From assembly GCA_024404505.1 (NCBI GenBank), contig JAKSPU010000010.1:1-41804 (forward strand): 41,804 bases of DNA. Direction: 5' to 3'. The position numbers and the translations under genes are program-made. Shown piece after piece: positions 1-7,427 of the stretch (its first letter is position 1; every line of letters begins with the position of its first letter). The notes beneath the pieces are model-generated. The model was not told where the DNA came from. It made no database searches and worked only from the letters and a program-made list of their open reading frames with translations. The DNA comes from Clostridia bacterium. Lineage in GTDB: Bacteria > Bacillota > Clostridia > Oscillospirales > CAG-272.

Positions 1-56
1 GCAAGCATATGTGCCGTCAAGGCGTCAGCCGTGCATTGTGCGGTGATGCCTATAGT

Positions 57-92
57 ATAAAACAGGTGGGCGGCCATGACGGCACCCACCTG
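57..92 (-). terminator. Intrinsic terminator downstream of the S24 repressor and repeat copy A
   Basis: Read on the minus strand, CAGGTGGGTGCC and GGCCGCCCACCTG form a GC-rich hairpin with a short GTCAT loop, followed by TTTTATA. It lies about 40 nt beyond the tail of repeat copy A and is very similar to the terminators after copies B and D, so the hairpin element and terminator appear to form a module. The first 56 bases of the window show no gene or structure I can support. Confidence 0.75.
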
Positions 93-133
93 TCTCGTTG
101 AGTGAAAACTCCACCTTCTTATAATTCTTTCTG

Positions 134-199
134 AAAGTTCTTGGGATCCTAAAGGACTTCTTTCAAGAAGTCCTTTAGCGGGGTATGGGGCGGAGCCCC
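134..199 (-). repeat. Intergenic dual-hairpin element, copy A
   Basis: In the sense of the upstream minus-strand gene the order is GGGGCTCCGCCCC hairpin (187-199), a perfect inverted repeat CTAAAGGACTTCTT / AAGAAGTCCTTTAG (149-178, 14-bp arms, 2-nt centre), then ATCCCAAGAACTTT (134-147). It lies 34 nt after the stop of the S24 repressor gene. No T-run directly follows the long hairpin, so it is not itself a classical terminator; one comes later at 57-92. Confidence 0.9.
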
Positions 200-233
200 A
201 TGCGCTCCCCCTGCACTGCCCGCAGGGACTTCA

Positions 234-1226
234 TTATTTCTTCTTCAGTTTCCCGACGACCTTCCCGCAGCAGGATACGGACTCAAAGTCCCTGAGGGGG
301 ATGGGGGCGTACTTCGGATTGAGGGAGATCAGGCAGTCGCCGCCGTACTTCTTGAAGTAGCCGGAGCCGTCCAGCACGAAGATGCCCAGCTCGCCCTCCT
401 CGACAGACTCGGCGGTCTGGACCAGCAGGACGTCGCCGGAATGGTACTTCGGCTCCATGCTGTCGCCGGAGATGCACAGGGCGTAGTCGGCCTCGATCGT
501 GCGCGGGGTGTCGGGGATGTTGATCTCCGTCTTGGTGCTGTCGGACAGGAACTCACCCACACCGGCGGAAACCGGCAGATCGTACATCGGGATGCGGCGG
601 CGGCGCAGACCCATCGGCAATGCGCCGGACCGCTCCGCGGGCGGCGTGATGCGGACGCCCTCGCCGGGGAACGCAAGCTCCCGCGCACCGCGTGCAGCCG
701 GGGCTTCGGCCGCGGACGCGTCTGCTGACGCGTCGGGCAGGTCAAAGGAGACGGCGGGCATGGGGGTATAGCGATAGGAACGCTCGGCAGCGGCAGACAG
801 ATCGTCCGGGCTGCGGCGCGGCATCCGGCGGGCCTTCATGCCGCGGCTGCGGGCCGCGTCGTGCAGAGCAAGGCTTTCGGCGGCCTTTTGCTGGGCGGCA
901 CGGTCGCGCTCCTTTTCCATGACGACGGCTGTCATGATGCGGCCGTACTGGTCGAGCGTGCGGTAGTCCTCGATGAGGGCGATCTCCTCGTCGGTGAGCG
1001 TATAGTTGTTGGTGTTCTCGGGAATGCCGGTGATGAGCCAATCCAGCGAGCAGCCGAGTGCCTGACTGATGGCGACGATGTTGGACAGCTTGGGAGAATC
1101 GCTGATGCCCGCGAGCAGCTTGGACAGCGTGCCGAGCGGGATGCCCGTCATTTCGGACAGCTTGTCGTTGGTGATCTTCTGCGCGCTTTTCAGCTTCTTG
1201 ATCCGTTCCAGATAGGTTTCCTGCAT
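234..1226 (-). CDS. XRE-family HTH / S24 (LexA-CI-like) self-cleaving repressor
   Basis: 330 aa. Residues 1-68 form an XRE helix-turn-helix; residues about 105-210 are a low-complexity Ala/Arg/Pro linker; residues about 211-330 are a peptidase S24 domain. Visible S24 features are an Ala221-Gly222 scissile pair in PVSAGVGEF, the serine of SGDSMEP (Ser256) and a lysine in GYFKKY (Lys292 aligns best with the catalytic lysine). In this family RecA-stimulated or spontaneous autocleavage relieves repression; the target genes here are unknown. The ATG at 1226 is chosen because AGGGGGA lies 5-8 nt upstream; the open frame continues further upstream but lacks a site. It is transcribed alone, away from the lipoprotein pair. 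A phage origin is possible, but there are no phage genes nearby. Confidence 0.88.
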   Translation of the reverse strand: MQETYLERIKKLKSAQKITNDKLSEMTGIPLGTLSKLLAGISDSPKLSNIVAISQALGCSLDWLITGIPENTNNYTLTDEEIALIEDYRTLDQYGRIMTAVVMEKERDRAAQQKAAESLALHDAARSRGMKARRMPRRSPDDLSAAAERSYRYTPMPAVSFDLPDASADASAAEAPAARGARELAFPGEGVRITPPAERSGALPMGLRRRRIPMYDLPVSAGVGEFLSDSTKTEINIPDTPRTIEADYALCISGDSMEPKYHSGDVLLVQTAESVEEGELGIFVLDGSGYFKKYGGDCLISLNPKYAPIPLRDFESVSCCGKVVGKLKKK

Positions 1227-1253
1227 ATCGTGTCCCCCTGTGATTCTTTGATT

Positions 1254-1310
1254 GGAATTATTATAACACATGGTCGCGCGTTTGTAAAGAGGTTTTTGAA
1301 AAATAATTCC
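1254..1310 (-). promoter_or_regulatory. Promoter and candidate operator of the S24 repressor
   Basis: On the minus strand there is TTTACA (1283-1288), a 17-bp spacer and TATAAT (1260-1265) with an extended TG element. A 9-bp inverted repeat, GGAATTATT at 1254-1262 and AATAATTCC at 1302-1310, brackets it; the downstream arm overlaps the -10. This geometry fits autoregulation by a dimeric repressor, which is inferred. The remaining stretch to 1500 holds no gene I can support. Confidence 0.7.
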
Positions 1311-1503
1311 GAAAACGGGCCGGAAATTTCCGAGGCCGGTCTGTATCACAGGCCCCGCCGCGCTTTCGCCTTCCGGGGGAGCGGGAACGTAACGGCAAGG
1401 CTGCTCACGCCGCCGGGGAGAGCGCACAGCGCCCGTATGTGCCGATTTCACGAAAAAGTTACAATGAAACTGATCTTCGGGCCGGGAAAACGGGCAGATG
1501 CGA

Positions 1504-1532
1504 TTGCAAAATACGGCAAAAAGGTGTATAAT
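1504..1532 (+). promoter_or_regulatory. Sigma-A promoter of the lipoprotein pair
   Basis: TTGCAA (1504-1509), 17-bp spacer and TATAAT (1527-1532), about 55 nt before the first lipoprotein start. Both hexamers are near consensus and the spacer is ideal. Confidence 0.8.
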
Positions 1533-1586
1533 AAAGCAAGACGGGACCGCGGCAGGTCCGTCAAACATATAAGAGGAATATCGGAT

Positions 1587-3428
1587 ATGAAAAAGTATAT
1601 GATCCTGACCGGGCTTTTACTGTCCGCGTCCTTGCTGCTGGCCGCCTGCAGGCCGGGGACAGGACCGGGCACCGGAACGGAACCTGATACAGCCGGAGAC
1701 GAGCCGACCGGTACGGCGGACGGCACCTCCGCAGAGGTCCCGACGCGCCCGTCCGACGACGGGCCGTGGACGGACCTGTTTGAGCGTGAGGACCCGCGCG
1801 CAGGCTTTACGGCATGGCTGCTGGATGGATTCACCCTCAACGAGGAAGCATACTTCGACACGGACGGCCGTGCCGATACGCTGCTGGCGGCTGCGGACGA
1901 TACGGTCGCGTTCCGGCTCGGAGGCGTACACGATACCGTGTCCTTCGGCGGCTGGATCGGCTTTGATCAGCCGATCGACCGCTTCGGATACCGCGTGGAC
2001 GGCGGACGGTGTGTCTTCGGTGATTTTGCCGCCCCGACCGAGACGGAGGCCAAGAACGCCGGAGGCCGGTTTGCCTCCCGCTTCTCCATCACCGCGCCGC
2101 TGTACGATCAGGCCGTCGGCCCGCATACGGTGTCGGCACTCGTCCGGCTGGCTGACGGAAAGATCGTGTGTATGTATGAGGTGACAGCCGTCATCCGGAG
2201 TTATACCGCTGACCCGGACCGGGCGTATCACTCCGTTACCGACCGCGTCAACGGAGCCGGATCGGGCGGCGCTGCCGCGCTGACCGGCGTCAGCGCCTCC
2301 ACGCTGTCCGGTGACGGCAGCTGCCCCGAGGTGACGGACGTGCAGCCTGTCGGCCCGGATTGCCTGTTGTTTGCCGAGGGCCTGATCGGCCTTTCGGGCG
2401 GCGTCGATAAGTACGTGTGGACCGCGGACGGCGTGCGCTGGTATGATTGCGTCGATCTCGGCACGTCCGACGTGGACATAAGCCGTCTGCAAGGTCTCGG
2501 CGTTCCGGACGCCTCTCCGGGAAAAGCCGCGTACCGGATCGGCGCAGATCTCTCCTCCTTCGGCGGAAAGATCGTATCGGTCACGTTTGCCGCCGTTTGC
2601 GCCGCCGCCCCGGACGTGATCGCACCGCTTGTCCGCGTCACGGACGTGTACGCGCCGGTCAAGCCCGTCGACATCGGATGGTCCTTCCGCGCGGAGGCGG
2701 CCTCGTCCGAGGTCGGGATCGATCTCACACGCTCCGAACTCGCCGAGGTGTTCGGATTTTCGTACGGTGCTTCCGGCCCGCATGACGTGGAGCAGGAGGG
2801 GAACGAAAAGTACTATATGTTCTGCGGCATCAACGATATGGCCGCCACCGTGAACGGCTGCAACGCCTTTACCGTGGACGTCCGCTACAATCCCGACGTC
2901 GGCGCGATGATGTTCACGCGGGGCGTCCGGGTCGTGCATCCCATCGACACGACGGGCATCCAGATCGTGATGGGCTCCTACTACGAGACGGACTGGGCGG
3001 GATTCATGGGCGGCGCCGGCATCTGGTGCCAGCTGTCCGGCGGTAAGCTGACCGTCGTGATCAAATACTACGACGCTTCCGCAACGGCGCGGATCGGCAA
3101 CAAGGTGTACGAGTTTCCCGCGTCCGGCTCCAAGCTCACGCTGGCTGATGACGGCGGCACCGTCTACGTGCTGGTCGACGGCAGGCTCATCACTAAGATC
3201 ACGTTGTCCGGCGAGGTCCGCTATCCCGATATGACGTGGTCCGCCGAGGCTGCCGGATTCGTCGCCCGCGCGACGATCGTCAAGGCGGACGGATCATTCG
3301 ACGTCGTGACGAACACCCTGATCGCCGACGCACCCTCGCAGGTCGGCATCGCGGTCCGCCCGAGCCCTATCGCCTTCCGCAGCGTGGAGATCGTACCGTT
3401 CTCTGCCGTAACCATCCCAACGAAATGA
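1587..3428 (+). CDS. Large secreted lipoprotein of unknown function (613 aa)
   Basis: The N-terminus is a lipoprotein signal peptide: Lys-Lys, a hydrophobic core, and the lipobox L-A-A-C with Cys21 as the likely lipidated residue. A Thr/Gly/Pro/Asp-rich linker follows to about residue 65. The rest is soluble and Asp/Gly/Val-rich, looking like beta-sandwich modules; the C-terminal 150 residues (VYVLVDGRLITKITL region) recall concanavalin-like domains, but I cannot assign a family. AGAGGA precedes the ATG by about 8 nt. The stop overlaps an upstream in-frame ATG of the next gene, and the next gene's better start is 17 nt further on, so the two are probably co-transcribed. A surface-exposed glycan-binding or structural role is inference only. 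Confidence 0.8.
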   Translation: MKKYMILTGLLLSASLLLAACRPGTGPGTGTEPDTAGDEPTGTADGTSAEVPTRPSDDGPWTDLFEREDPRAGFTAWLLDGFTLNEEAYFDTDGRADTLLAAADDTVAFRLGGVHDTVSFGGWIGFDQPIDRFGYRVDGGRCVFGDFAAPTETEAKNAGGRFASRFSITAPLYDQAVGPHTVSALVRLADGKIVCMYEVTAVIRSYTADPDRAYHSVTDRVNGAGSGGAAALTGVSASTLSGDGSCPEVTDVQPVGPDCLLFAEGLIGLSGGVDKYVWTADGVRWYDCVDLGTSDVDISRLQGLGVPDASPGKAAYRIGADLSSFGGKIVSVTFAAVCAAAPDVIAPLVRVTDVYAPVKPVDIGWSFRAEAASSEVGIDLTRSELAEVFGFSYGASGPHDVEQEGNEKYYMFCGINDMAATVNGCNAFTVDVRYNPDVGAMMFTRGVRVVHPIDTTGIQIVMGSYYETDWAGFMGGAGIWCQLSGGKLTVVIKYYDASATARIGNKVYEFPASGSKLTLADDGGTVYVLVDGRLITKITLSGEVRYPDMTWSAEAAGFVARATIVKADGSFDVVTNTLIADAPSQVGIAVRPSPIAFRSVEIVPFSAVTIPTK

Positions 3429-3445
3429 ACAGAAAGGTATCAACT

Positions 3446-6400
3446 ATGAAGCATCTTTTACGAACGCTGTCCTTCCTGCTTGCGGCCCTGCTGCTTTCCG
3501 CGGCGGCTGCCTGCACACCCAATAATCAGAACCCGGAGGAAACGAACATGACGGATCCCGCTGAGGAAACGACGATCGGAGAAACCGAGACCGACGTACC
3601 CGTCGGTCCTGCCGACAAGAGCCTGCTTTTGTGCGGTGAGGGCCTTGACGCGCAGATCGTGCTGCCTGCCGCGCCCGCACTGTGGGAAACAGCCGCAGCC
3701 GAGGCGCTGCAAAGTAAGCTGGCCGGGCTGACCGGCATCACGCTGCCCGTCGTCAGGGGCGGGGATGAGACCGCCTGCGAGATCCTGATCGGCCCTGCCG
3801 ATCGGGACGCTGCCAAAGCCGTGGACGAGTCCGCGCTCGGCACGGACGGCTATACGGTCGCCGCGGCCGGGAGCAAGCTGGTCCTGTACGCCGCCTCCGC
3901 CGACGGCATGACGGCTGCGCTGTCTGCGTTGTCCGCTGCTCTTTTGCGGACGGATGCGGGTATCGCCGTGCCGGGTGACCTGTCCGAGACCGTGAAAAAG
4001 GACGCCGAGCCGACGGTCACGAAGCAGCTGAGCGGAACGTGGGGCGACACCGTCGTTTACGCGAACGGCATCGCCAATGAGCTGAACGGCGCGTACACCG
4101 ACGGCAGCCGCAGTGTTTACGATATCCGCAACAGCACGATGGAGCTGATCTACGATCTGCAGGGCAAGGGCACCAAGCAGGTGGCCGGCTTCTACAACAC
4201 GAAGGGCATCCCGTACTTCACCGACAGCATGGACATGTTCCTGACGACTGACGGCGGGCTTACCTGCTGGTCGAATCACTCGCAGACCGCCGCGCGCGTC
4301 AACAATTACCGTCTCGGCTACTACTATCGGGACATCCACGTGCTGGATCAGAACTTCACCGAGGGGGAGGTTCAATTCGATCCGGACTCCGCGGCCAATC
4401 TGCTGAACAAGCGCACCCGCTGGAATCCCTACCTCGTCTCCGATCCGGAGATCGACAAGGAAACGTACGGCATCACCTTCACGGTGGTCGACAGCTACGA
4501 CCCCTATCTTTCCTTCAACACCTCCGTCGATACCAAGAAGTACAACGCGCTCCGCGTCGTGATGAGGACCGAAAAGGCGTCGAGTGCGGGTGTCTACATC
4601 AACAACGGCTCCGGCTTCAACTCCGCCCAGCAGGTCAGCTTCCAGGTCGCGCCCGGTGAGGACTTTCATGAGTATGTGGTCATGCTGAACACGATGGAGA
4701 ACTACACCAAGGGCAAGATCACCGCCATCCGTTTCGACGTCGGCAGCTTTGACGGCGAAAAGATCGAGATCGCCGAGGTCTGGGCGGTGAGTGTCGGCTC
4801 CGAGGTGCCGCAGATCAACCTCGACCGCACCTTCCACGCCTACGCCGACAAGCTGCACGAGGAGCTGCATTTCGTGGCCGTCGGTGAGGTGGACGATCTG
4901 AATTCCTACGGTATGCAGACGGCGCTCGATGCGTCGCGTGTCAAGGGCGTGTACGTCATCGACGCCAAGGGCGCGCATGACAAGCTCACCGACGTGGATT
5001 GGTCCACCGCCGAGGCAGCGGCCTTCGATATCGAACGGGCCGGCGTTATCGGCTGGATGCTTTCCTGCGGCGCCGCGGAAAAACTGACCGTCCGCGAGGA
5101 GAACGGGCAGTATCTGGTCCGGATCGAGCATTTCGAGGCCGACGGCACGGCCTACGAGCACGGTGATCAGTTCCGTATGGGCTATCGCGTCTACAACGAC
5201 GAGACGCACAGCTTCGACGGCTTTGCGGCCGAGACGTACGTCGAGCATCATCCAGTGGAGATGTCCGTCACCGAGGCGGAGGACAACGCCCGGGCGATCG
5301 GCTACGATCCGCTGCGCGGCTGTTACGTTTACAACGTCAACGGTGTCAGCTTCACGCCTGCTTATCAGAATCCGCAGAAGCAGTATAAGGTCAACGCCGA
5401 GCTGCAGAACGACGGACATGACCGCAGACTGTACGTCATGACCGAGGAGAGTGTAGGGTGCCTCGAGAACGCGGTCCTGCTCGACGAAAACGGTGTCCTG
5501 CTGCCCATCTCGCCCGAGGTCTGCAAGAATTTCTGCGGCGAGAACGAGGAACCTCTCTACGACGCGGGCGACCGCGCGTACGGCGAATCCTTCTTCCCGA
5601 TGATCCTCAAGGCCGGGGAGACGCGTGACTTCACTATCATCCATCTGTATCAGAATTGGGGCATCTTCCCGCTCAAGCAGCTGTCCTCCATTCAGTTCGT
5701 CGCCCCGTACTACCATCTGTCCTGCGGTGTGACCGAGACCAATTGTATCGCGCCGTACTATGTGTACGGCAAGGACTACTGGACGCTGCCCGACTTCCGC
5801 GCGATGTCCGCGCCGCTGTGGTCGTCCCAGCCGCAGCACACTTCGATCGGACGCTTGTATTGGCTGGAGTACACGAACAGCGAGGGAAAGTGGTATGGTT
5901 CCGATTTCGTGGAGGATACCATCAGCTCCTCCGGCCCCGTTTACGCCGACCTGTGGTCGGACTACCTGTCCGACGACGGGAAGATCGCGGCTTCCTACCG
6001 CCATCTTGAAACGCCTCAGACTGACGAAAACCGCACGTATTACGAGGTCGATCTGACCGTCCTCGAGGACCTGAGCATCACCGACTTCAAGAACGATTTC
6101 TCCTTCTTCTCCTTTGACGGCCGCTCCGTTGCCTTCTCGAAGATGGGCTACGTGAACGAGTCCGGCGAGGAGGTCACCGCCGACGTCGATCAGAACGACC
6201 ACAATCAGATCATCAAGCTCGGCAGCGACAGCCCGTACTTTGACTATTGGAAGGGCGACGCGGGGGATTACGTTTGCTTCGCGCTGCTGGTCAAGGACGC
6301 CGAGATCGTCATCGGCGGCGAGAAGCTTGATCCGGGCTTTGTCATCAAGGAGGAGTGGACGGGCGCTCTCAACCGCTGTGCGCTGTCGCTCGATCTCGGC

Positions 6401-6838
6401 GCGGTGACGCTCAAGGCCGGCGACCATATCCACATCAACATGATCCTGATGCCGTGGGGCTCGCAGTACTCGAAAGACGACAGCAATGTCAGCCGGGTCC
6501 GCGTGGATTCCTGCCTGTTCCCGCTCAGAACGACGGTCACGACCGGCACGCTGATCCCGGACAACTATATGCCCAAGATCATGGCGGACCACGATACCGC
6601 CGTGTTTACGCTGAAGGACGGCGGCGGCCGCATGGCGGTCCGCGTGTACGGCCTGACCGGCTGGGGCGCGCCTCAGATGGAGGAGCTTGTCGACGGTGAG
6701 TGGGTGCCTTACGTCACCAACTGCTACGATTACGACGGCTATATGGTGTATTACGAAAACGACGGCACCTATTCCGTCTCCTTCATCGTGGAAACGGAGC
6801 AGGATACCGAGCGTACGTTCCGCATCGTCGGGAATTGA
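3446..6838 (+). CDS. Very large secreted lipoprotein of unknown function (1130 aa)
   Basis: Signal peptide with lipobox A-A-A-C (Cys23), then an acidic Thr/Glu-rich linker. Residues about 55-170 (LLLCGEGLDAQIVLP ... EILIGPADR ... DGYTVAAAGSKLVLYAAS) resemble the small alpha/beta domain that precedes the catalytic barrel in several glycosidase families (GH20/GH67-like N-terminal domain). The remainder is a string of beta-rich segments without an active-site motif I recognise. The start at 3446 has AGAAAGG 8 nt upstream; an alternative ATG at 3425 overlaps the preceding stop but has no clear site. It is the second gene of the lipoprotein pair and is followed by repeat copy B and a strong terminator. 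A role in surface polysaccharide handling is plausible but unproven. Confidence 0.8.
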   Translation: MKHLLRTLSFLLAALLLSAAAACTPNNQNPEETNMTDPAEETTIGETETDVPVGPADKSLLLCGEGLDAQIVLPAAPALWETAAAEALQSKLAGLTGITLPVVRGGDETACEILIGPADRDAAKAVDESALGTDGYTVAAAGSKLVLYAASADGMTAALSALSAALLRTDAGIAVPGDLSETVKKDAEPTVTKQLSGTWGDTVVYANGIANELNGAYTDGSRSVYDIRNSTMELIYDLQGKGTKQVAGFYNTKGIPYFTDSMDMFLTTDGGLTCWSNHSQTAARVNNYRLGYYYRDIHVLDQNFTEGEVQFDPDSAANLLNKRTRWNPYLVSDPEIDKETYGITFTVVDSYDPYLSFNTSVDTKKYNALRVVMRTEKASSAGVYINNGSGFNSAQQVSFQVAPGEDFHEYVVMLNTMENYTKGKITAIRFDVGSFDGEKIEIAEVWAVSVGSEVPQINLDRTFHAYADKLHEELHFVAVGEVDDLNSYGMQTALDASRVKGVYVIDAKGAHDKLTDVDWSTAEAAAFDIERAGVIGWMLSCGAAEKLTVREENGQYLVRIEHFEADGTAYEHGDQFRMGYRVYNDETHSFDGFAAETYVEHHPVEMSVTEAEDNARAIGYDPLRGCYVYNVNGVSFTPAYQNPQKQYKVNAELQNDGHDRRLYVMTEESVGCLENAVLLDENGVLLPISPEVCKNFCGENEEPLYDAGDRAYGESFFPMILKAGETRDFTIIHLYQNWGIFPLKQLSSIQFVAPYYHLSCGVTETNCIAPYYVYGKDYWTLPDFRAMSAPLWSSQPQHTSIGRLYWLEYTNSEGKWYGSDFVEDTISSSGPVYADLWSDYLSDDGKIAASYRHLETPQTDENRTYYEVDLTVLEDLSITDFKNDFSFFSFDGRSVAFSKMGYVNESGEEVTADVDQNDHNQIIKLGSDSPYFDYWKGDAGDYVCFALLVKDAEIVIGGEKLDPGFVIKEEWTGALNRCALSLDLGAVTLKAGDHIHINMILMPWGSQYSKDDSNVSRVRVDSCLFPLRTTVTTGTLIPDNYMPKIMADHDTAVFTLKDGGGRMAVRVYGLTGWGAPQMEELVDGEWVPYVTNCYDYDGYMVYYENDGTYSVSFIVETEQDTERTFRIVGN

Positions 6839-6850
6839 CGAAAATCGCGC

Positions 6851-6908
6851 GGGGCGCTGCCCCGGCCCCCCCTGAAGGACGAAGTCCTTCAGGATCCCAA
6901 GAACTTTC
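6851..6908 (+). repeat. Intergenic dual-hairpin element, copy B (short stem)
   Basis: Twelve nt after the lipoprotein stop: GGGGCGCTGCCCC hairpin (6851-6863), then CTGAAGGAC-gaa-GTCCTTCAG (6872-6892), then GATCCCAAGAACTTTC. The long stem is shortened relative to the other copies: the TTCTT/AAGAA apex is missing, leaving a 9-bp stem with a 3-nt loop, symmetric about the centre. Confidence 0.88.
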
Positions 6909-6945
6909 AAAAGAATATAAGGTAACCTTTTTCGCTGAACGGAAA

Positions 6946-6977
6946 GGGCGGGCGCCGTTACGGGCGCCCGCCTTTTT
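6946..6977 (+). terminator. Intrinsic terminator of the lipoprotein operon
   Basis: GGCGGGCGCC (6947-6956) pairs perfectly with GGCGCCCGCC (6963-6972), 6-nt loop, followed by TTTTT. It sits about 40 nt after the tail of repeat copy B. Confidence 0.92.
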
Positions 6978-7030
6978 GTCTTTCATACTATTTGGTGTTC
7001 GTTCTGCGTACTGTTCGGGGAGGGGGGCAG

Positions 7031-7056
7031 GGGACCATCCCAGAACTTTTATACAG
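7031..7056 (+). repeat. Degenerate tail of a dual-hairpin element (copy H)
   Basis: CATCCCAGAACTTTTATACAG matches the tail that follows copy D (ATCCCAAGAACTTTTATACAG) with one base missing. The hairpin part is not recognisable; only a GGGGGGCAGGGG stretch precedes it. It converges on the shared terminator at 7063-7110. Confidence 0.6.
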
Positions 7057-7062
7057 AAGAAT

Positions 7063-7110
7063 AAAGAATGACCAAGGTTGAGCGTAAAATCAAACCTTGG
7101 TCATTCTTTT
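7063..7110. terminator. Bidirectional intrinsic terminator
   Basis: A 17-bp perfect stem, AAAGAATGACCAAGGTT (7063-7079) with its complement (7093-7109), 13-nt loop, and T-rich ends on both strands. It separates the lipoprotein operon from the convergent murC-MBOAT-DHHW-GtaA operon. Confidence 0.88.
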
Positions 7111-7115
7111 CTATT

Positions 7116-7212
7116 AAAGTTCTTGGGATCCTTAACCCCTTCTTTCAAGAAGGGGTTAAGCGGGGTCCGGGGCAGAGCCCCGGGAGCATCCCGGGGTCCG
7201 GGGCAGAGCCCC
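7116..7212 (-). repeat. Intergenic dual-hairpin element, copy C (duplicated GC hairpin)
   Basis: In the sense of the upstream minus-strand gene: two copies of GGGGCTCTGCCCC (7200-7212 and 7169-7181) within a tandem 22-bp duplication of period 31, then CTTAACCCCTTCTT / AAGAAGGGGTTAAG (7131-7160), then ATCCCAAGAACTTT. The stem bases differ from copies A, D, E and F (GGGGT/ACCCC instead of GGACT/AGTCC), yet both arms still match. Confidence 0.9.
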
Positions 7213-7225
7213 GCAATCGCCCCCC

Positions 7226-7280
7226 AAAAAAAGAATCCCCGCTTCCCTCCGGCAGAGCCGACTTTCGGAGAGAAGCGGGG
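7226..7280 (-). terminator. Intrinsic terminator of the murC-GtaA operon
   Basis: On the minus strand CCCCGCTTCTCTCCG pairs with CGGAGGGAAGCGGGG (one mismatch), followed by ATTCTTTTTTT. It is the first terminator after the GtaA-like gene. The 147 nt between it and the gene contain no feature I can support apart from a small CGGAaaacTCCG hairpin. Confidence 0.85.
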
Positions 7281-7427
7281 AGAATCGGAAAACTCCGACC
7301 CAATATATGATACCATGATTGTGTGAACTGAAAACGATAAAAGTGTGAATTTTCTGTTACCGCAGTATCCCGATATCACGATGCCGCAGCCGGCATTGAC
7401 GCCGTCTGCCGGACAGTCGGAGCGGGC

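Noticed and set aside
3458..6910. A 1150-codon open frame on the minus strand opposite the large lipoprotein, and similar long antisense frames elsewhere
   Set aside because: High GC at third codon positions leaves long stop-free antisense frames. The plus-strand frame has a signal peptide, a lipobox and a ribosome binding site; the antisense frames have none and read as low-complexity Arg/Gly/Val/Asp sequence.
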